A stretch of 51,066 nt of DNA from assembly GCF_014699005.1 (NCBI RefSeq), contig NZ_JACWZY010000042.1, forward strand, positions 1 through 51,066. The letters run 5' to 3'. The stretch is from Spirosoma profusum (lineage in GTDB: Bacteria > Bacteroidota > Bacteroidia > Cytophagales > Spirosomataceae). Under the pieces are notes generated by a model. The model searched no databases and was not told the origin of the DNA. It was given only the letters and a program-made list of their open reading frames with translations. The position numbers and the translations under genes were made by a program. The stretch's first letter is position 1; every line of letters begins with the position of its first letter. Below are positions 34,601-42,071 of the stretch, piece by piece.

Positions 34601-35295
34601 TGAAACGTAAAGAAGTCGACTGCGTCATTCTGGATATGGGCATTCCCGACAGCCGAGCTTACGAAACGCTGGAAGCTGTCAAGAAAAATCCGGGACTTGA
34701 AAACCTGCCGATTATCATTTTCACGGGCAAGAGTCTGTCGATGGCTGAAGAGTTGAAAATCAAGAAATACGCGGATTCGATTATCATTAAAACAGCTCAT
34801 TCATACCAGCGTATGCTCGATGAAGTGTCCCTGTTTTTGCATCTGGTTGAAGAAAACAAACAGGCGGACAGTAAAAAAGGCTCATCCCGAAAACTTGGCG
34901 CGTTGAATCAGGTGCTTACGAACAAAACAGTACTAGTTGCCGACGACGACGTACGTAACATTTTCTCGCTGTCGAAAGCGCTGGAACAGTACAATATGAC
35001 CGTTGTGGCCGCCCTGAACGGACAGGAAGCACTGGAGAAATTGGGTGAAAATCCCGGCGTTGATATTGTTCTGCTGGATATGATGATGCCTCAGATGGAT
35101 GGCTACGAAACCGCCCGCAAAATTCGGGAACATTACCAATGGAAAAACCTGCCCGTAATTGCCGTAACGGCCAAAGCCATGACCGGCGACCGCGAAAAAT
35201 GCATTCAAGCCGGAGCGTCCGATTATATTACTAAACCCGTCGACATTGATCAGCTTGTGTCGCTGCTACGTGTCTGGCTTTATGAACGGAATTAG
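31684..35295 (+). CDS. Membrane hybrid histidine kinase: CHASE3-HAMP-GAF-kinase-three receivers
   Basis: 1,203 residues. TM1 ~13-36, periplasmic CHASE3-type domain ~40-180 (MKDAETGQRGFLVTLDP), TM2 ~186-208, HAMP ~209-275, GAF ~290-440, a long Glu/Gln coiled coil ~440-530, HisKA with NMSHELRTPLNSI (His539), ATPase domain with NLLSNALKF and GGTGLGLSIS, then three receivers with Asp862 (LLDIQLPVMSGW), Asp984 (ILDMGIPDSRAYE) and Asp1132 (LLDMMMPQMDGYE). CHASE3 kinases sense an extracellular signal. Three receivers allow phosphate storage or branching to the receiver protein at 35,475. Domain set is complete. Confidence 0.95.
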   Translation: MPPSSTSNSVIKQLQIVFTISTLLLLLSLAASFFSIQKLISNSRLVNHTNQVLLEAENIISIMKDAETGQRGFLVTLDPLFLQPYNGSREKVNISYKNLVDLTSDNPAQEENLTRIKSLYEAKFAQMERVINLTRRNRAFLRDTVSRNDEMVKGKLVMDDLRTFVNRIKTSEEELLKNRVEQQEMYITYTPFLLIIAAIISMLITGFTYIRIKNDMDERIARQEADEAKYIETAKRISVMEHITQRIASGDYAVRSDDTRDDDLGRISHALNQMAASLEQTFNDLNAKNWLQAGSVALSDAIRGERDIKKLASQLLTTFADYLNAPLGTLYLNDSEVGFKLASTFAATKAPDTVSIGQGLLGKAIERKKTMVIQDIPEDYARISSSLGDTLPRAVILAPLMYGNTCLGALELGLLRVPEPLELSFVEANLEAAAIAVNAAQDYLKLQNFLEETQAQSEELQSQHNELETLNAELEMQAQRLQTSEEELRVQQEELQQTNTELEERGLLLEEKNEEIQKKADELELATRYKSEFLANMSHELRTPLNSILLLSRLLSENTEENLSDDQIEYAKVIQSSGNGLLGLIDEILDLSKIEAGQMKLDYQPVSIRDITDELQALFAILAKEKGLEFSISVESDVPSSIETDKIRLGQILKNLLSNALKFTAKGSVTLSIKRSENRIGEPTLLFTVADTGIGILPEKQPIIFEAFQQADGSTKRKYGGTGLGLSISRELAKLLGGEITLVSQVNKGSTFTVQVPISAAYVASEPAPTPKPVSIAPVQPTTSVKEPDKYVSVNIPEAVPDDRKDIVAGDKVILIVEDDTNFAKSLLDYTRKKGYKGVVAVRGDEGLRLAAALKPIGILLDIQLPVMSGWEVMDALKADPKTRPIPVHIMSSHKMKNESLLKGAIDFVDKPVAFEQMQTVFKRLEYVLNRDPKKVLIIEDNPKHAKALAYFLESFNITSELKDNVTEGIDALKRKEVDCVILDMGIPDSRAYETLEAVKKNPGLENLPIIIFTGKSLSMAEELKIKKYADSIIIKTAHSYQRMLDEVSLFLHLVEENKQADSKKGSSRKLGALNQVLTNKTVLVADDDVRNIFSLSKALEQYNMTVVAALNGQEALEKLGENPGVDIVLLDMMMPQMDGYETARKIREHYQWKNLPVIAVTAKAMTGDREKCIQAGASDYITKPVDIDQLVSLLRVWLYERN

Positions 35296-35310
35296 AAATT
35301 TACAGTTTAC

Positions 35311-35457
35311 GTTCGCGTTTACCACTACCTCCTAAAACAGGAGGTGGCTACTAAGGAGTGTATTTGTGTCCTCATTCTAAACGAGAGTCAACTACTAGCG
35401 GTTGACGTTGAGAAAGCCCCTCCTAAAACAGGAGGGGTTGGGTTGGTAAGCGCGAAC
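35311..35457. repeat. Nested inverted repeats with a duplicated hairpin
   Basis: The gap between hybrid kinase and receiver genes holds two copies of CCTCCTAAAACAGGAGG, each a hairpin (35327-35345 and 35417-35437), a small GTCAAC/GTTGAC stem (35387-35406), and outer 14-bp arms (35311-35324 and 35444-35457) pairing with one mismatch. The whole could fold as one branched structure. Confidence 0.7.
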
Positions 35458-35474
35458 AAAACAATTTTTCCACC

Positions 35475-35840
35475 ATGTCTAAAAAGCGAATCCTGATTAT
35501 TGACGATGACCCCCGCAATATTTTTGCGCTGACTGCTACGTTACGGGCCAAAAGTTTCGACTGCGTATCGAAGCAGCGTGCACAGGACGCGCTGGACCTG
35601 CTGGCTACTGACGAACGTATCGACGCTGTTCTCATCGACATGATGATGCCTGAAATGGATGGGTATGAAGCCATTCCCCGCATTAAAAACCTGCCCAATC
35701 GAGAGGATATACCTATTTTTTCGGTGACGGCGCAGGCTATGGTTGGCGACCGCGAAAAGTGCCTGCGGGCGGGTGCTACGGAATATATTTCCAAACCGAT
35801 TGATGTAGACAGGCTGTTAGCCCTACTGTCGACAATTTAA
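35475..35840 (+). CDS. Stand-alone response-regulator receiver
   Basis: 121 residues, a single receiver: ILIIDDDPRNIFALTATLRA, phospho-acceptor Asp55 in AVLIDMMMPEMDGYE, the conserved FSVTAQAMVGDREKCLRAGA with Thr, and Lys in YISKPID. No output domain, like CheY or Spo0F. It is most similar in wording to the third receiver of the hybrid kinase upstream, suggesting duplication. It could shuttle phosphate from that kinase. 8 bases before the CheR gene. Intact. Confidence 0.94.
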   Translation: MSKKRILIIDDDPRNIFALTATLRAKSFDCVSKQRAQDALDLLATDERIDAVLIDMMMPEMDGYEAIPRIKNLPNREDIPIFSVTAQAMVGDREKCLRAGATEYISKPIDVDRLLALLSTI

Positions 35841-35848
35841 GCGACGTT

Positions 35849-36658
35849 ATGATTGAAGAACCCGAAATCGATATCCTCCTGAACGACCTGCTGGAAGAAC
35901 ATGGGTACGATTTTACCCATTACGCCCGCGCGTCGCTGAAACGACGGATCAATCGGCTGATGGCACTGGACAAATTTCCGAGTTTTGCCGAACTAAGGTA
36001 TCGAGTCAAATCCGACGCTACGTATATCAAGCGGTTCGTGGAGGAGCTGACTGTGAACGTGACGGAAATGTTTCGTGACCCACTGTTTTACAAAACGTTA
36101 CGTGAAGACGTATTGCCAACACTGGCCGCCAAGCCGTTTATCCGAATCTGGCACGCCGGTTGCTCTACAGGAGAAGAGGTTTTTTCGATGGCCATCTTAC
36201 TTCAGGAAACAAACCTGTTTCACAAATCGATTCTGTACGCCACCGATCTGAATCCTGACGTACTGGAAAAGGCCCGCAAAGGCATTTTTAGCCTGGCGCC
36301 AATGAAACAGTATTCCGAAAATTATATGCTGTCGGGCGGGAAGAATGATTTTTCAAGCTATTACACAGCGCAGTACGGCCATGTTAAATTCAAGGAAGAA
36401 CTTGTGAAGAAAATGGTTTTTTCGACGCACAATCTGGTATCAGACCGTTCCTTCAACGAATTCGACCTTATTCTTTGTCGGAACGTACTGATTTACTTCG
36501 ACAAAGCCTTACAGGAACGCGTACTGAACCTGTTCGACGACAGTCTGGGTTCGCTCGCTTATCTGGCCCTCGGCGCAAAAGAAACGCTCAAATTCTCCTC
36601 GTTACAGTCCAGATTTAAACAGATATCCCGCGAAAAAATATGGCGAAAAATCGGGTAA
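35849..36658 (+). CDS. CheR-type protein-glutamate methyltransferase
   Basis: 269 residues. The N-terminal all-helical CheR_N domain (LLNDLLEEHGYDFTHYARAS, RINRLMALDKFPSF) is followed by a Rossmann-type methyltransferase with WHAGCSTGEEVFSMAI (SAM-binding) and LILCRNVLIYFDK. It methylates glutamates of chemoreceptors using SAM in classical systems. No chemoreceptor or CheA gene is in the window, so the target is unknown; hybrid-kinase coiled coils are one possibility. Its 3' end overlaps cheB by 19 bases (36640-36658), so the two are coupled. Confidence 0.92.
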   Translation: MIEEPEIDILLNDLLEEHGYDFTHYARASLKRRINRLMALDKFPSFAELRYRVKSDATYIKRFVEELTVNVTEMFRDPLFYKTLREDVLPTLAAKPFIRIWHAGCSTGEEVFSMAILLQETNLFHKSILYATDLNPDVLEKARKGIFSLAPMKQYSENYMLSGGKNDFSSYYTAQYGHVKFKEELVKKMVFSTHNLVSDRSFNEFDLILCRNVLIYFDKALQERVLNLFDDSLGSLAYLALGAKETLKFSSLQSRFKQISREKIWRKIG

Positions 36659-37218
36659 TCGATTCTTGTCAGATGCTGATGATTGGCGGGTCAACGGGTA
36701 GTATCGAAGTTTTGCTGCAACTGCTGCCTGCTCTGAAAACACCATTGCCCTTTGCGCTGGTACTGGTAATTCATCGAAAAAACACAGCCGACTCGACACT
36801 CGTCAACCTGCTTGCGCTCAAAACAGACATTCCGCTTCAGGAAGTCGATGATAAAGACGCGATTCTGCCCGGTACGATTTATCTCGCCCCCGCTGATTAT
36901 CACTTGTTAATCGAACAGGACAAGACGTTTTCGCTGGACGATTCAGAGAAAATCAATTACAGCCGTCCTTCCATCGACGTAACGTTTGAGTCGGCCGCCG
37001 ATGTTTACGGCCCATCGTTAGTTGGTATTTTGTTATCAGGAGCTAATACCGATGGAACAGCCGGTTTAAACGCCATCAAAAACGCGGGCGGGGTTACGGT
37101 AGTCCAGAAACCCGAAACTGCTCAGGTACCCTTCATGCCGCAGCAAGCCATTGAGGGCGCTCCTATTGATTGGGTGCTGGATGTAAAGGAGATGGAAGGG
37201 TTTATAAACGATGAGTGA
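36640..37218 (+). CDS. CheB-type protein-glutamate methylesterase (catalytic domain only)
   Basis: 192 residues: LMIGGSTGSIEVLLQLLPAL, with the nucleophile Ser in GGSTGS, ALVLVIHRKN with the catalytic His, PGTIYLAPADYHLL, and SGANTDGTAGLNAIKNAGG with the catalytic Asp. The receiver domain normally fused to CheB is absent; the stand-alone receiver at 35,475 may replace it. It overlaps CheR. The last codons enter the 41-bp inverted repeat at 37,209. Confidence 0.92.
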   Translation: MAKNRVIDSCQMLMIGGSTGSIEVLLQLLPALKTPLPFALVLVIHRKNTADSTLVNLLALKTDIPLQEVDDKDAILPGTIYLAPADYHLLIEQDKTFSLDDSEKINYSRPSIDVTFESAADVYGPSLVGILLSGANTDGTAGLNAIKNAGGVTVVQKPETAQVPFMPQQAIEGAPIDWVLDVKEMEGFINDE

Positions 37219-37305
37219 TGAACGGTCCGCCGTTGCGGTTTGCTGACGCCAGTAACTATTGAGTGCGTCAGCAAACCGCAACGGCGGACCGTTCATCACT
37301 CATCG
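37209..37305. repeat. Giant inverted repeat, perfect 41-bp arms
   Basis: Arms 37209-37249 and 37265-37305 are perfect reverse complements with a 15-base loop. The left arm includes the last codons and stop of cheB (37216-37218). GC-rich core AACGGTCCGCCGTTGCGG. No U-tract follows. Confidence 0.92.
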
Positions 37306-37373
37306 TTCATCACTATTCACTTATTTTTTCGTAAATCGCAGGCCATAAAGAGCCGCTCATTCAATTATAGTCT

Positions 37374-37844
37374 ATGTCAGTTGTTTCGCCGGAAGTTGCC
37401 TTTGCCCAGACGGGCCTATCATTACCACCAGCCCCTAAGCCGCTGGGTGTCTATAAACCGTTTTTCATTGATGGTAAATACCTGTATGTATCGGGCCACG
37501 GTCCCGTACAGGACGATAAAAGTCTGATTATCGGACGTATCGGTGCTGATATGGATATTGAAGCCGGGAAGCTAGCTGCCCGGCAGGTTGGCCTGACGAT
37601 TCTGTCGACCATTAAAACGAATCTGGGAAGTCTGGATCGGGTCAAACGAGTTATTAAAGTGCTTGGCATGGTCAACTGTACGCCCGATTTCGAACGCCAT
37701 CCTTACGTTATTAATGGATGCAGCGAGTTGTTTGCCACTGTCTGGGGCGAAGAAAATGGAATTGGTGTTCGGTCGGCGGTGGGCATGGGTTCATTGCCCG
37801 ATAATATTCCGGTTGAAGTGGAAGCCTTATTTGAACTGGCCTGA
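37374..37844 (+). CDS. RidA/YjgF-family protein
   Basis: 156 residues: FIDGKYLYVSGHGPVQ, AARQVGLTILSTIKTNLGSL, VKRVIKVLGMVNCTPDF and the final GMGSLPDNIPVEVEALFELA follow the RidA trimer plan. RidA hydrolyses reactive enamine/imine intermediates from PLP enzymes. Three bases separate it from the PLP-dependent D-threonine-aldolase-type gene, which may be the source of such intermediates. Longer at the N-terminus than typical 125-residue RidA. Intact. Confidence 0.9.
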   Translation: MSVVSPEVAFAQTGLSLPPAPKPLGVYKPFFIDGKYLYVSGHGPVQDDKSLIIGRIGADMDIEAGKLAARQVGLTILSTIKTNLGSLDRVKRVIKVLGMVNCTPDFERHPYVINGCSELFATVWGEENGIGVRSAVGMGSLPDNIPVEVEALFELA

Positions 37845-37847
37845 CCT

Positions 37848-38963
37848 ATGGAACAGTCGCCCTGGTATCAGATTGACAACCTGACTCACCTTGATACACC
37901 CGCGCTGGCTGTGTATCCTGACCGCGTGAAGGCGAATATCGCTGCTCTGCTCCGAGCGATTGGCGATGTGAGCCGGCTACGTCCGCATGTGAAAACTAAC
38001 AAATCGCGGGAGGCCAGTCAACTGCTGCTGGAAGCCGGGATTCGAAAGTTCAAATGCGCAACTATTGCCGAAGCCGAAATGCTGGCGATGATTGGTGCGC
38101 CCGACGTACTGCTGGCCTACCAGCCCAACGGCACCAAAATGCATCGGCTGCTGGAGCTCATCACTACGTATCCAAACACGCAGTTTTCCTGCCTGGTCGA
38201 TAACGTAGCAACAGCCCGTCAGTTGTCGGAACTGGCGGTAACGGCCAACGTAGTGATTCCGGTTTTCATCGACCTCAACGTGGGTATGAATCGGACGGGA
38301 ATCGCACCCGGTGAAGCTGTATTGTCGCTTTACGCCCAGCTCGACCAGCTACCAGGAATACGTCCGATGGGACTCCACGCTTACGACGGGCACATTCGCA
38401 ATCCCGACCTTGCCTTACGGACAAAAGAATGCGACGCTGCTTTCTGGCCTGTACAACTGCTGAGCGAAACCATTACGTCGCGGGGCTTCGACAAACCCAT
38501 TCTCGTGATGGGCGGCAGTCCTACGTTCCCTATTCACGCTCGACATGCGGGCGTCGAATGCAGTCCTGGTACGTTTATTTACTGGGACAAAGGCTACAAA
38601 AACGGCTTGCCAGAGCAACATTTTGAACCGGCCGCGCTGGTGGTTACGCGGGTCATTTCGCTGCCAACCTCCACACGCATCTGCGTCGATTTGGGGCATA
38701 AATCGGTGGCGGCCGAAAATGAGTTAAGCGAACGTGTTACGTTCCTGAATGCGCCCGAACTCAAAGCTGTCGGGCAGAGTGAAGAGCATCTGGTATTGGA
38801 AGCAGGCGAAGGGCATCCGTATCAGGTGGGCGACGTACTCTACGGTCTGCCGATCCACATTTGCCCCACCGTTGCCCTTTACGAACGCGCCTATACCATT
38901 GAAAATGGCGACGTAACCGGTGAGTGGCAAACCATCGCCCGCGACCGAATTATTTCCGTATAA
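37848..38963 (+). CDS. PLP-dependent enzyme of the D-threonine aldolase / alanine racemase-like family
   Basis: 371 residues of the alanine-racemase fold: IDNLTHLDTPALAVYPDRVK, RPHVKTNKS with the PLP lysine, FKCATIAEAEMLAMIGAPDV, DLNVGMNRTGI, LHAYDGHIR, and a C-terminal D-serine-dehydratase-like domain with GEGHPYQVGDVLYGLPIHICPT, the last supplying a metal-binding His/Cys pair. Family members cleave D-threonine or dehydrate D-serine; which one is not decided. RidA upstream (gap 3 bases) and a sulfatase downstream (12 bases) form one operon. Confidence 0.88.
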   Translation: MEQSPWYQIDNLTHLDTPALAVYPDRVKANIAALLRAIGDVSRLRPHVKTNKSREASQLLLEAGIRKFKCATIAEAEMLAMIGAPDVLLAYQPNGTKMHRLLELITTYPNTQFSCLVDNVATARQLSELAVTANVVIPVFIDLNVGMNRTGIAPGEAVLSLYAQLDQLPGIRPMGLHAYDGHIRNPDLALRTKECDAAFWPVQLLSETITSRGFDKPILVMGGSPTFPIHARHAGVECSPGTFIYWDKGYKNGLPEQHFEPAALVVTRVISLPTSTRICVDLGHKSVAAENELSERVTFLNAPELKAVGQSEEHLVLEAGEGHPYQVGDVLYGLPIHICPTVALYERAYTIENGDVTGEWQTIARDRIISV

Positions 38964-38975
38964 ACGTAGTAGACG

Positions 38976-40634
38976 ATGTATAAACTGATCATTTCGGGAC
39001 TTCTGCTAGGTGTTCTGGCTACATCGTTTATCAGCCGGAAACTCGTACAGCCGGATCAGCAGCCCATTCAACCAAATATTCTCTGGATTACCTGCGAGGA
39101 TATGTCGCCCCGATTGTCGTGCTATGGCGAAAAGGATCTGAAAACGCCCAACCTCGATCAGTTGGCGGCTGAAGGGACTCGTTATACGCGCGTATACGCA
39201 ACAGCGGGTGTATGCGCGCCCGCTCGTTCGTCTATCATTACGGGCATGTACCCGACGTCCATCGGTACCCAGCACATGCGCACCGTTCAGCTAACGCCTG
39301 AAGCCAGTCAATATCTGAAGATGAAAGGCTATTCGGCTGTTATTCCTGAAGCGGTACGTTGTTTTCCCGAATACCTCCGAAAAGCGGGCTATTACTGCAC
39401 CAACAACGATAAGCAGGATTACCAATTTCTGCCGCCCGTGACGGTTTGGGACGAAAGCAGCAAAAAAGCACACTGGCGAAATCGTCAGGCGGGAAAACCA
39501 TTTTTCTCCGTTTTCAATCTGATGATTACGCACGAATCGCAGCTTTGGTCGCGGGAGAACGAGCCATTGCTGGTTCGTCCCGAAGACGTAACGATTCCGA
39601 CGTATTATGCTGATACTAAAACCGTTCGGCACGACATCGCCCGGCATTTATCGAATGTAATCCGGATGGATTCCATTGCTGGTACGCTTATCAGGCAGTT
39701 AAAAGAAGACGGACTTTACGATAATACCATCATTTTTTTCTTCTCCGACCATGGCGACGGACTGCCCTTCGTCAAGCGGGAATTGTATGACCGGGGATTG
39801 CGCGTGCCGATGATCGTGCGCATTCCCGAAAAATTCAGGGTAAATGGCAGTAAACCAAAAGGTGGCACCGACAATCAGCTCATTAGCTTTGTTGATTTGG
39901 CTCCTACCATGCTGTCGCTGGCTAATATCGCGCTGCCAGAGTATTTACAAGGACAGGCATTTCTGGGCGAAAAAAGGACTTCAACTCCCCGAAAATACAT
40001 TTTTGCCGGTCGCGACCGAATGGATTTACCAGTAGACCGCGTCCGGGCCGTTGGTGACGGTCGGTATAAGTACTACCGGAATTTTATGCCCGAAAAACCG
40101 TATTATCAGGACATTACGTATCGGCTGAGTATTTCGATGATGAAAGAAATGCTTCAGTTACGTAACGAAGGCAAACTAAACGCGGCCCAAATGCTGTGGT
40201 TTCGGCCTACAAAGCCACAGGAAGAGTTATGCGATACGCAAGCTGACCCCAACGAGTTTACGAATCTGGTCGATAAGCCCGCGTACAAAGCCAAATTACA
40301 CGAATTACGAGGGCAAATGGACGCCTGGCTCAAACGAGTTGGGGATAAAAGTGCCCTGCCAGAACCAGCCATGATCAAACAGATGTGGAATGGCGGAGAT
40401 GAACCTCCCAAAACAGCCGACCCAGAACTTGTTACGTCGGGGCGAACGGTCAGCATTCGGTGTGCTACGTCCGGAGCATCTATTGGATACGTATTGAAAA
40501 GCGGTGGTGACCAATCGAACACTTGGCGTGTTTACGGTGGCGGAAAGCTGGCGCTGCAAACTGGTGATTCGCTACGTGTATTGGCGCAACGTATCGGTTA
40601 TCGCCCCAGTAAGGAAATAAAAATGAAGTTGTAA
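38976..40634 (+). CDS. Sulfatase (alkaline phosphatase superfamily)
   Basis: 552 residues with an N-terminal signal/anchor (LIISGLLLGVLATSFIS). NILWITCEDMSPRL holds the first metal ligands; CAPARSSIITG at residue 80 is the CxPxR modification motif, in which Cys becomes formylglycine by an anaerobic-type maturase encoded elsewhere. FFFSDHGDGLP gives the second metal site. The C-terminal half has KYYRNFMPEKPYYQDITY and a beta domain near 480-552. It removes sulfate from a sulfated compound, likely a glycan, in the periplasm. Third gene of the RidA operon. Intact. Confidence 0.92.
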   Translation: MYKLIISGLLLGVLATSFISRKLVQPDQQPIQPNILWITCEDMSPRLSCYGEKDLKTPNLDQLAAEGTRYTRVYATAGVCAPARSSIITGMYPTSIGTQHMRTVQLTPEASQYLKMKGYSAVIPEAVRCFPEYLRKAGYYCTNNDKQDYQFLPPVTVWDESSKKAHWRNRQAGKPFFSVFNLMITHESQLWSRENEPLLVRPEDVTIPTYYADTKTVRHDIARHLSNVIRMDSIAGTLIRQLKEDGLYDNTIIFFFSDHGDGLPFVKRELYDRGLRVPMIVRIPEKFRVNGSKPKGGTDNQLISFVDLAPTMLSLANIALPEYLQGQAFLGEKRTSTPRKYIFAGRDRMDLPVDRVRAVGDGRYKYYRNFMPEKPYYQDITYRLSISMMKEMLQLRNEGKLNAAQMLWFRPTKPQEELCDTQADPNEFTNLVDKPAYKAKLHELRGQMDAWLKRVGDKSALPEPAMIKQMWNGGDEPPKTADPELVTSGRTVSIRCATSGASIGYVLKSGGDQSNTWRVYGGGKLALQTGDSLRVLAQRIGYRPSKEIKMKL

Positions 40635-40707
40635 TTCAGGTGGTTCTTTCGTTGCCAACTTGTCAGAAGACAACACCAAAACTTAATCTCTCCAGGCTTA
40701 AATCATT
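40635..40707. other. Start of a 532-base gap without an intact gene
   Basis: The gap 40635-41166 contains an inverted repeat (40708-40783), a short relic frame (40797-40928) and AT-rich upstream DNA of the PhyH gene. No other open frame is convincing. Confidence 0.4.
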
Positions 40708-40783
40708 ACCCAACCAGAGCGTGTTCATTTGCTCGGTGTAACGGCATAGATGACACACTTTAATGAACACGCTCTGATTGGGT
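40708..40783. repeat. Inverted repeat downstream of the sulfatase gene, 22-bp arms
   Basis: ACCCAACCAGAGCGTGTTCATT (arm 40708-40729, one mismatch) pairs with 40762-40783; 32-base loop. 74 bases after the sulfatase stop. Confidence 0.85.
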
Positions 40784-40796
40784 TTCTTACGTTTAA

Positions 40797-40928
40797 TTAA
40801 AATCAGACCTGAACAGCGGCAGAGGGCCATCAGAAATAAAATTTGAGCATTTCGGGTTCGGAGGAATTGATTGGGTACCGATCAATATGGCACCCGGATA
40901 TTATCGGATTGTGACTGAATATCTGTAA
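40797..40928 (+). pseudogene. Possible relic of a secreted-protein C-terminus
   Basis: A 43-codon frame without a suitable start reads ... EHFGFGGIDWVPINMAPGYY then RIVTEYL and a stop at 40926-40928. The APGYYRIV ending resembles the beta-strand tails of secreted phosphatase/sulfatase-like enzymes (compare GFYKIVLEG at the end of the enzyme at 49,749). Likely a fragment, but a chance frame cannot be excluded. Confidence 0.3.
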
Positions 40929-41166
40929 AACTACCTATCAAAACGCTGATTAACAGCAAAAACAACCGTTTATCAACTATCACAGACCCAACTACTTAGA
41001 TGCTTTCTAATTAAAGTCGTATTAATTAAATTGCGGCAAAGTAATCCTAAAATTGTAAATTTCGTAGATTTGGGCTTTCAAATAAACCGTTATGTCTGCG
41101 CACATTGGACAAGCGCGGTAAGCGGTTGGCATCAAATACGGAACTCCCGAATTGTAAACCACCGAT

Positions 41167-41982
41167 ATGAGCAAATTAACCTTGCCGCCCTTTAAACTGG
41201 GCGAAACTATTACACCGGAACAGCGCCAGTTTTTCAATAAGTACGGCGTTATTGTTTTCCGTAATTTTATTGAGCCGGAAACGGTGAAATTATTCATCAG
41301 CGAAACAGAACGTATTGAAAAGGAATGGCTGGATGAAGGCCGTGACAAAGTAAACGGTGTTCCGCTGAAATTTGGTCAGGACGAAGCGGGTAATCCTATG
41401 ATTCAGCGGATGTGTTTCCTGTCTCAGCATAGTAAAGCACTCCACGAGTTTTTGCAGGACCCACGCCTTCAGGCTACTGTTGATCTGCTACAACCCTATG
41501 AAGGACGTATCGCTGAAATCGAAAAAGACGGGCTTATTCTAAACCACTACGTTCGTACCCCCAACAGTAAGTTCTCGCAAATGGGCTGGCATACTGATAG
41601 CCCTCGCGATATTTTCCTCGGTCAGCGCATCATGCCGATGCTCAACGTGGGTATCCACCTGAATCCTACTCCTTATGAGAATGGTGGGCTGCGTGTAATT
41701 CCGGGAACGCACAAGCAGGGGATCTTCAAAATGCTGTTCCGCAAAAAGTACTTCGTTGATAACGACCCAGACAAACATGAAATTGGTTTCGATATCAACG
41801 CTGGTGATTTGTCGGTACATGACGGACGTCTTTGGCACCGGGCGCAACAGTCGCCGTTTTTTGGCGAAGCCAGCCGTCGGCGTGTAATGTACGTACCGGT
41901 CGTAACGGGCAAATACATGCCTAAACACGAGAACAGCAAAACGCCGTTCTACCACCGGTTTATCTCGAAGGTTAATATTTAA
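41167..41982 (+). CDS. Phytanoyl-CoA dioxygenase-family (PhyH) oxygenase
   Basis: 271 residues. The double-stranded beta-helix iron site is visible: WHTDSPRDIF with His142 and Asp144, and GRLWHRAQQ with His224; ENGGLRVIPGTHKQGIF and RRRVMYVPVVTG fit the fold, and an Arg for 2-oxoglutarate is present near the end. Such enzymes hydroxylate small molecules with Fe(II), 2-oxoglutarate and O2. The start KYGVIVFRNFIEPETVKLF is typical. Substrate unknown. Followed by a hairpin with a T-run and then an SDR. Confidence 0.88.
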   Translation: MSKLTLPPFKLGETITPEQRQFFNKYGVIVFRNFIEPETVKLFISETERIEKEWLDEGRDKVNGVPLKFGQDEAGNPMIQRMCFLSQHSKALHEFLQDPRLQATVDLLQPYEGRIAEIEKDGLILNHYVRTPNSKFSQMGWHTDSPRDIFLGQRIMPMLNVGIHLNPTPYENGGLRVIPGTHKQGIFKMLFRKKYFVDNDPDKHEIGFDINAGDLSVHDGRLWHRAQQSPFFGEASRRRVMYVPVVTGKYMPKHENSKTPFYHRFISKVNI

Positions 41983-41991
41983 GAAGTAGCT

Positions 41992-42061
41992 AGTCGTCAG
42001 TCGCTAGTCAATAGTAAAAAGCGGACGCATTACTATTGACTAGCGACTGACGACTTTTTTA
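41992..42061 (+). terminator. 25-bp inverted repeat followed by a T-run
   Basis: Arms 41992-42016 and 42031-42055 are perfect, with a 14-base loop, followed by TTTTTT. The arms are built of AGTCGTCAGTCGCTAGTC words seen also at 9,737 and 8,600. The only giant inverted repeat here that looks like a classical terminator; it ends 10 bases before the SDR start. Confidence 0.85.
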
Positions 42062-42071
42062 TAACTAGTTT

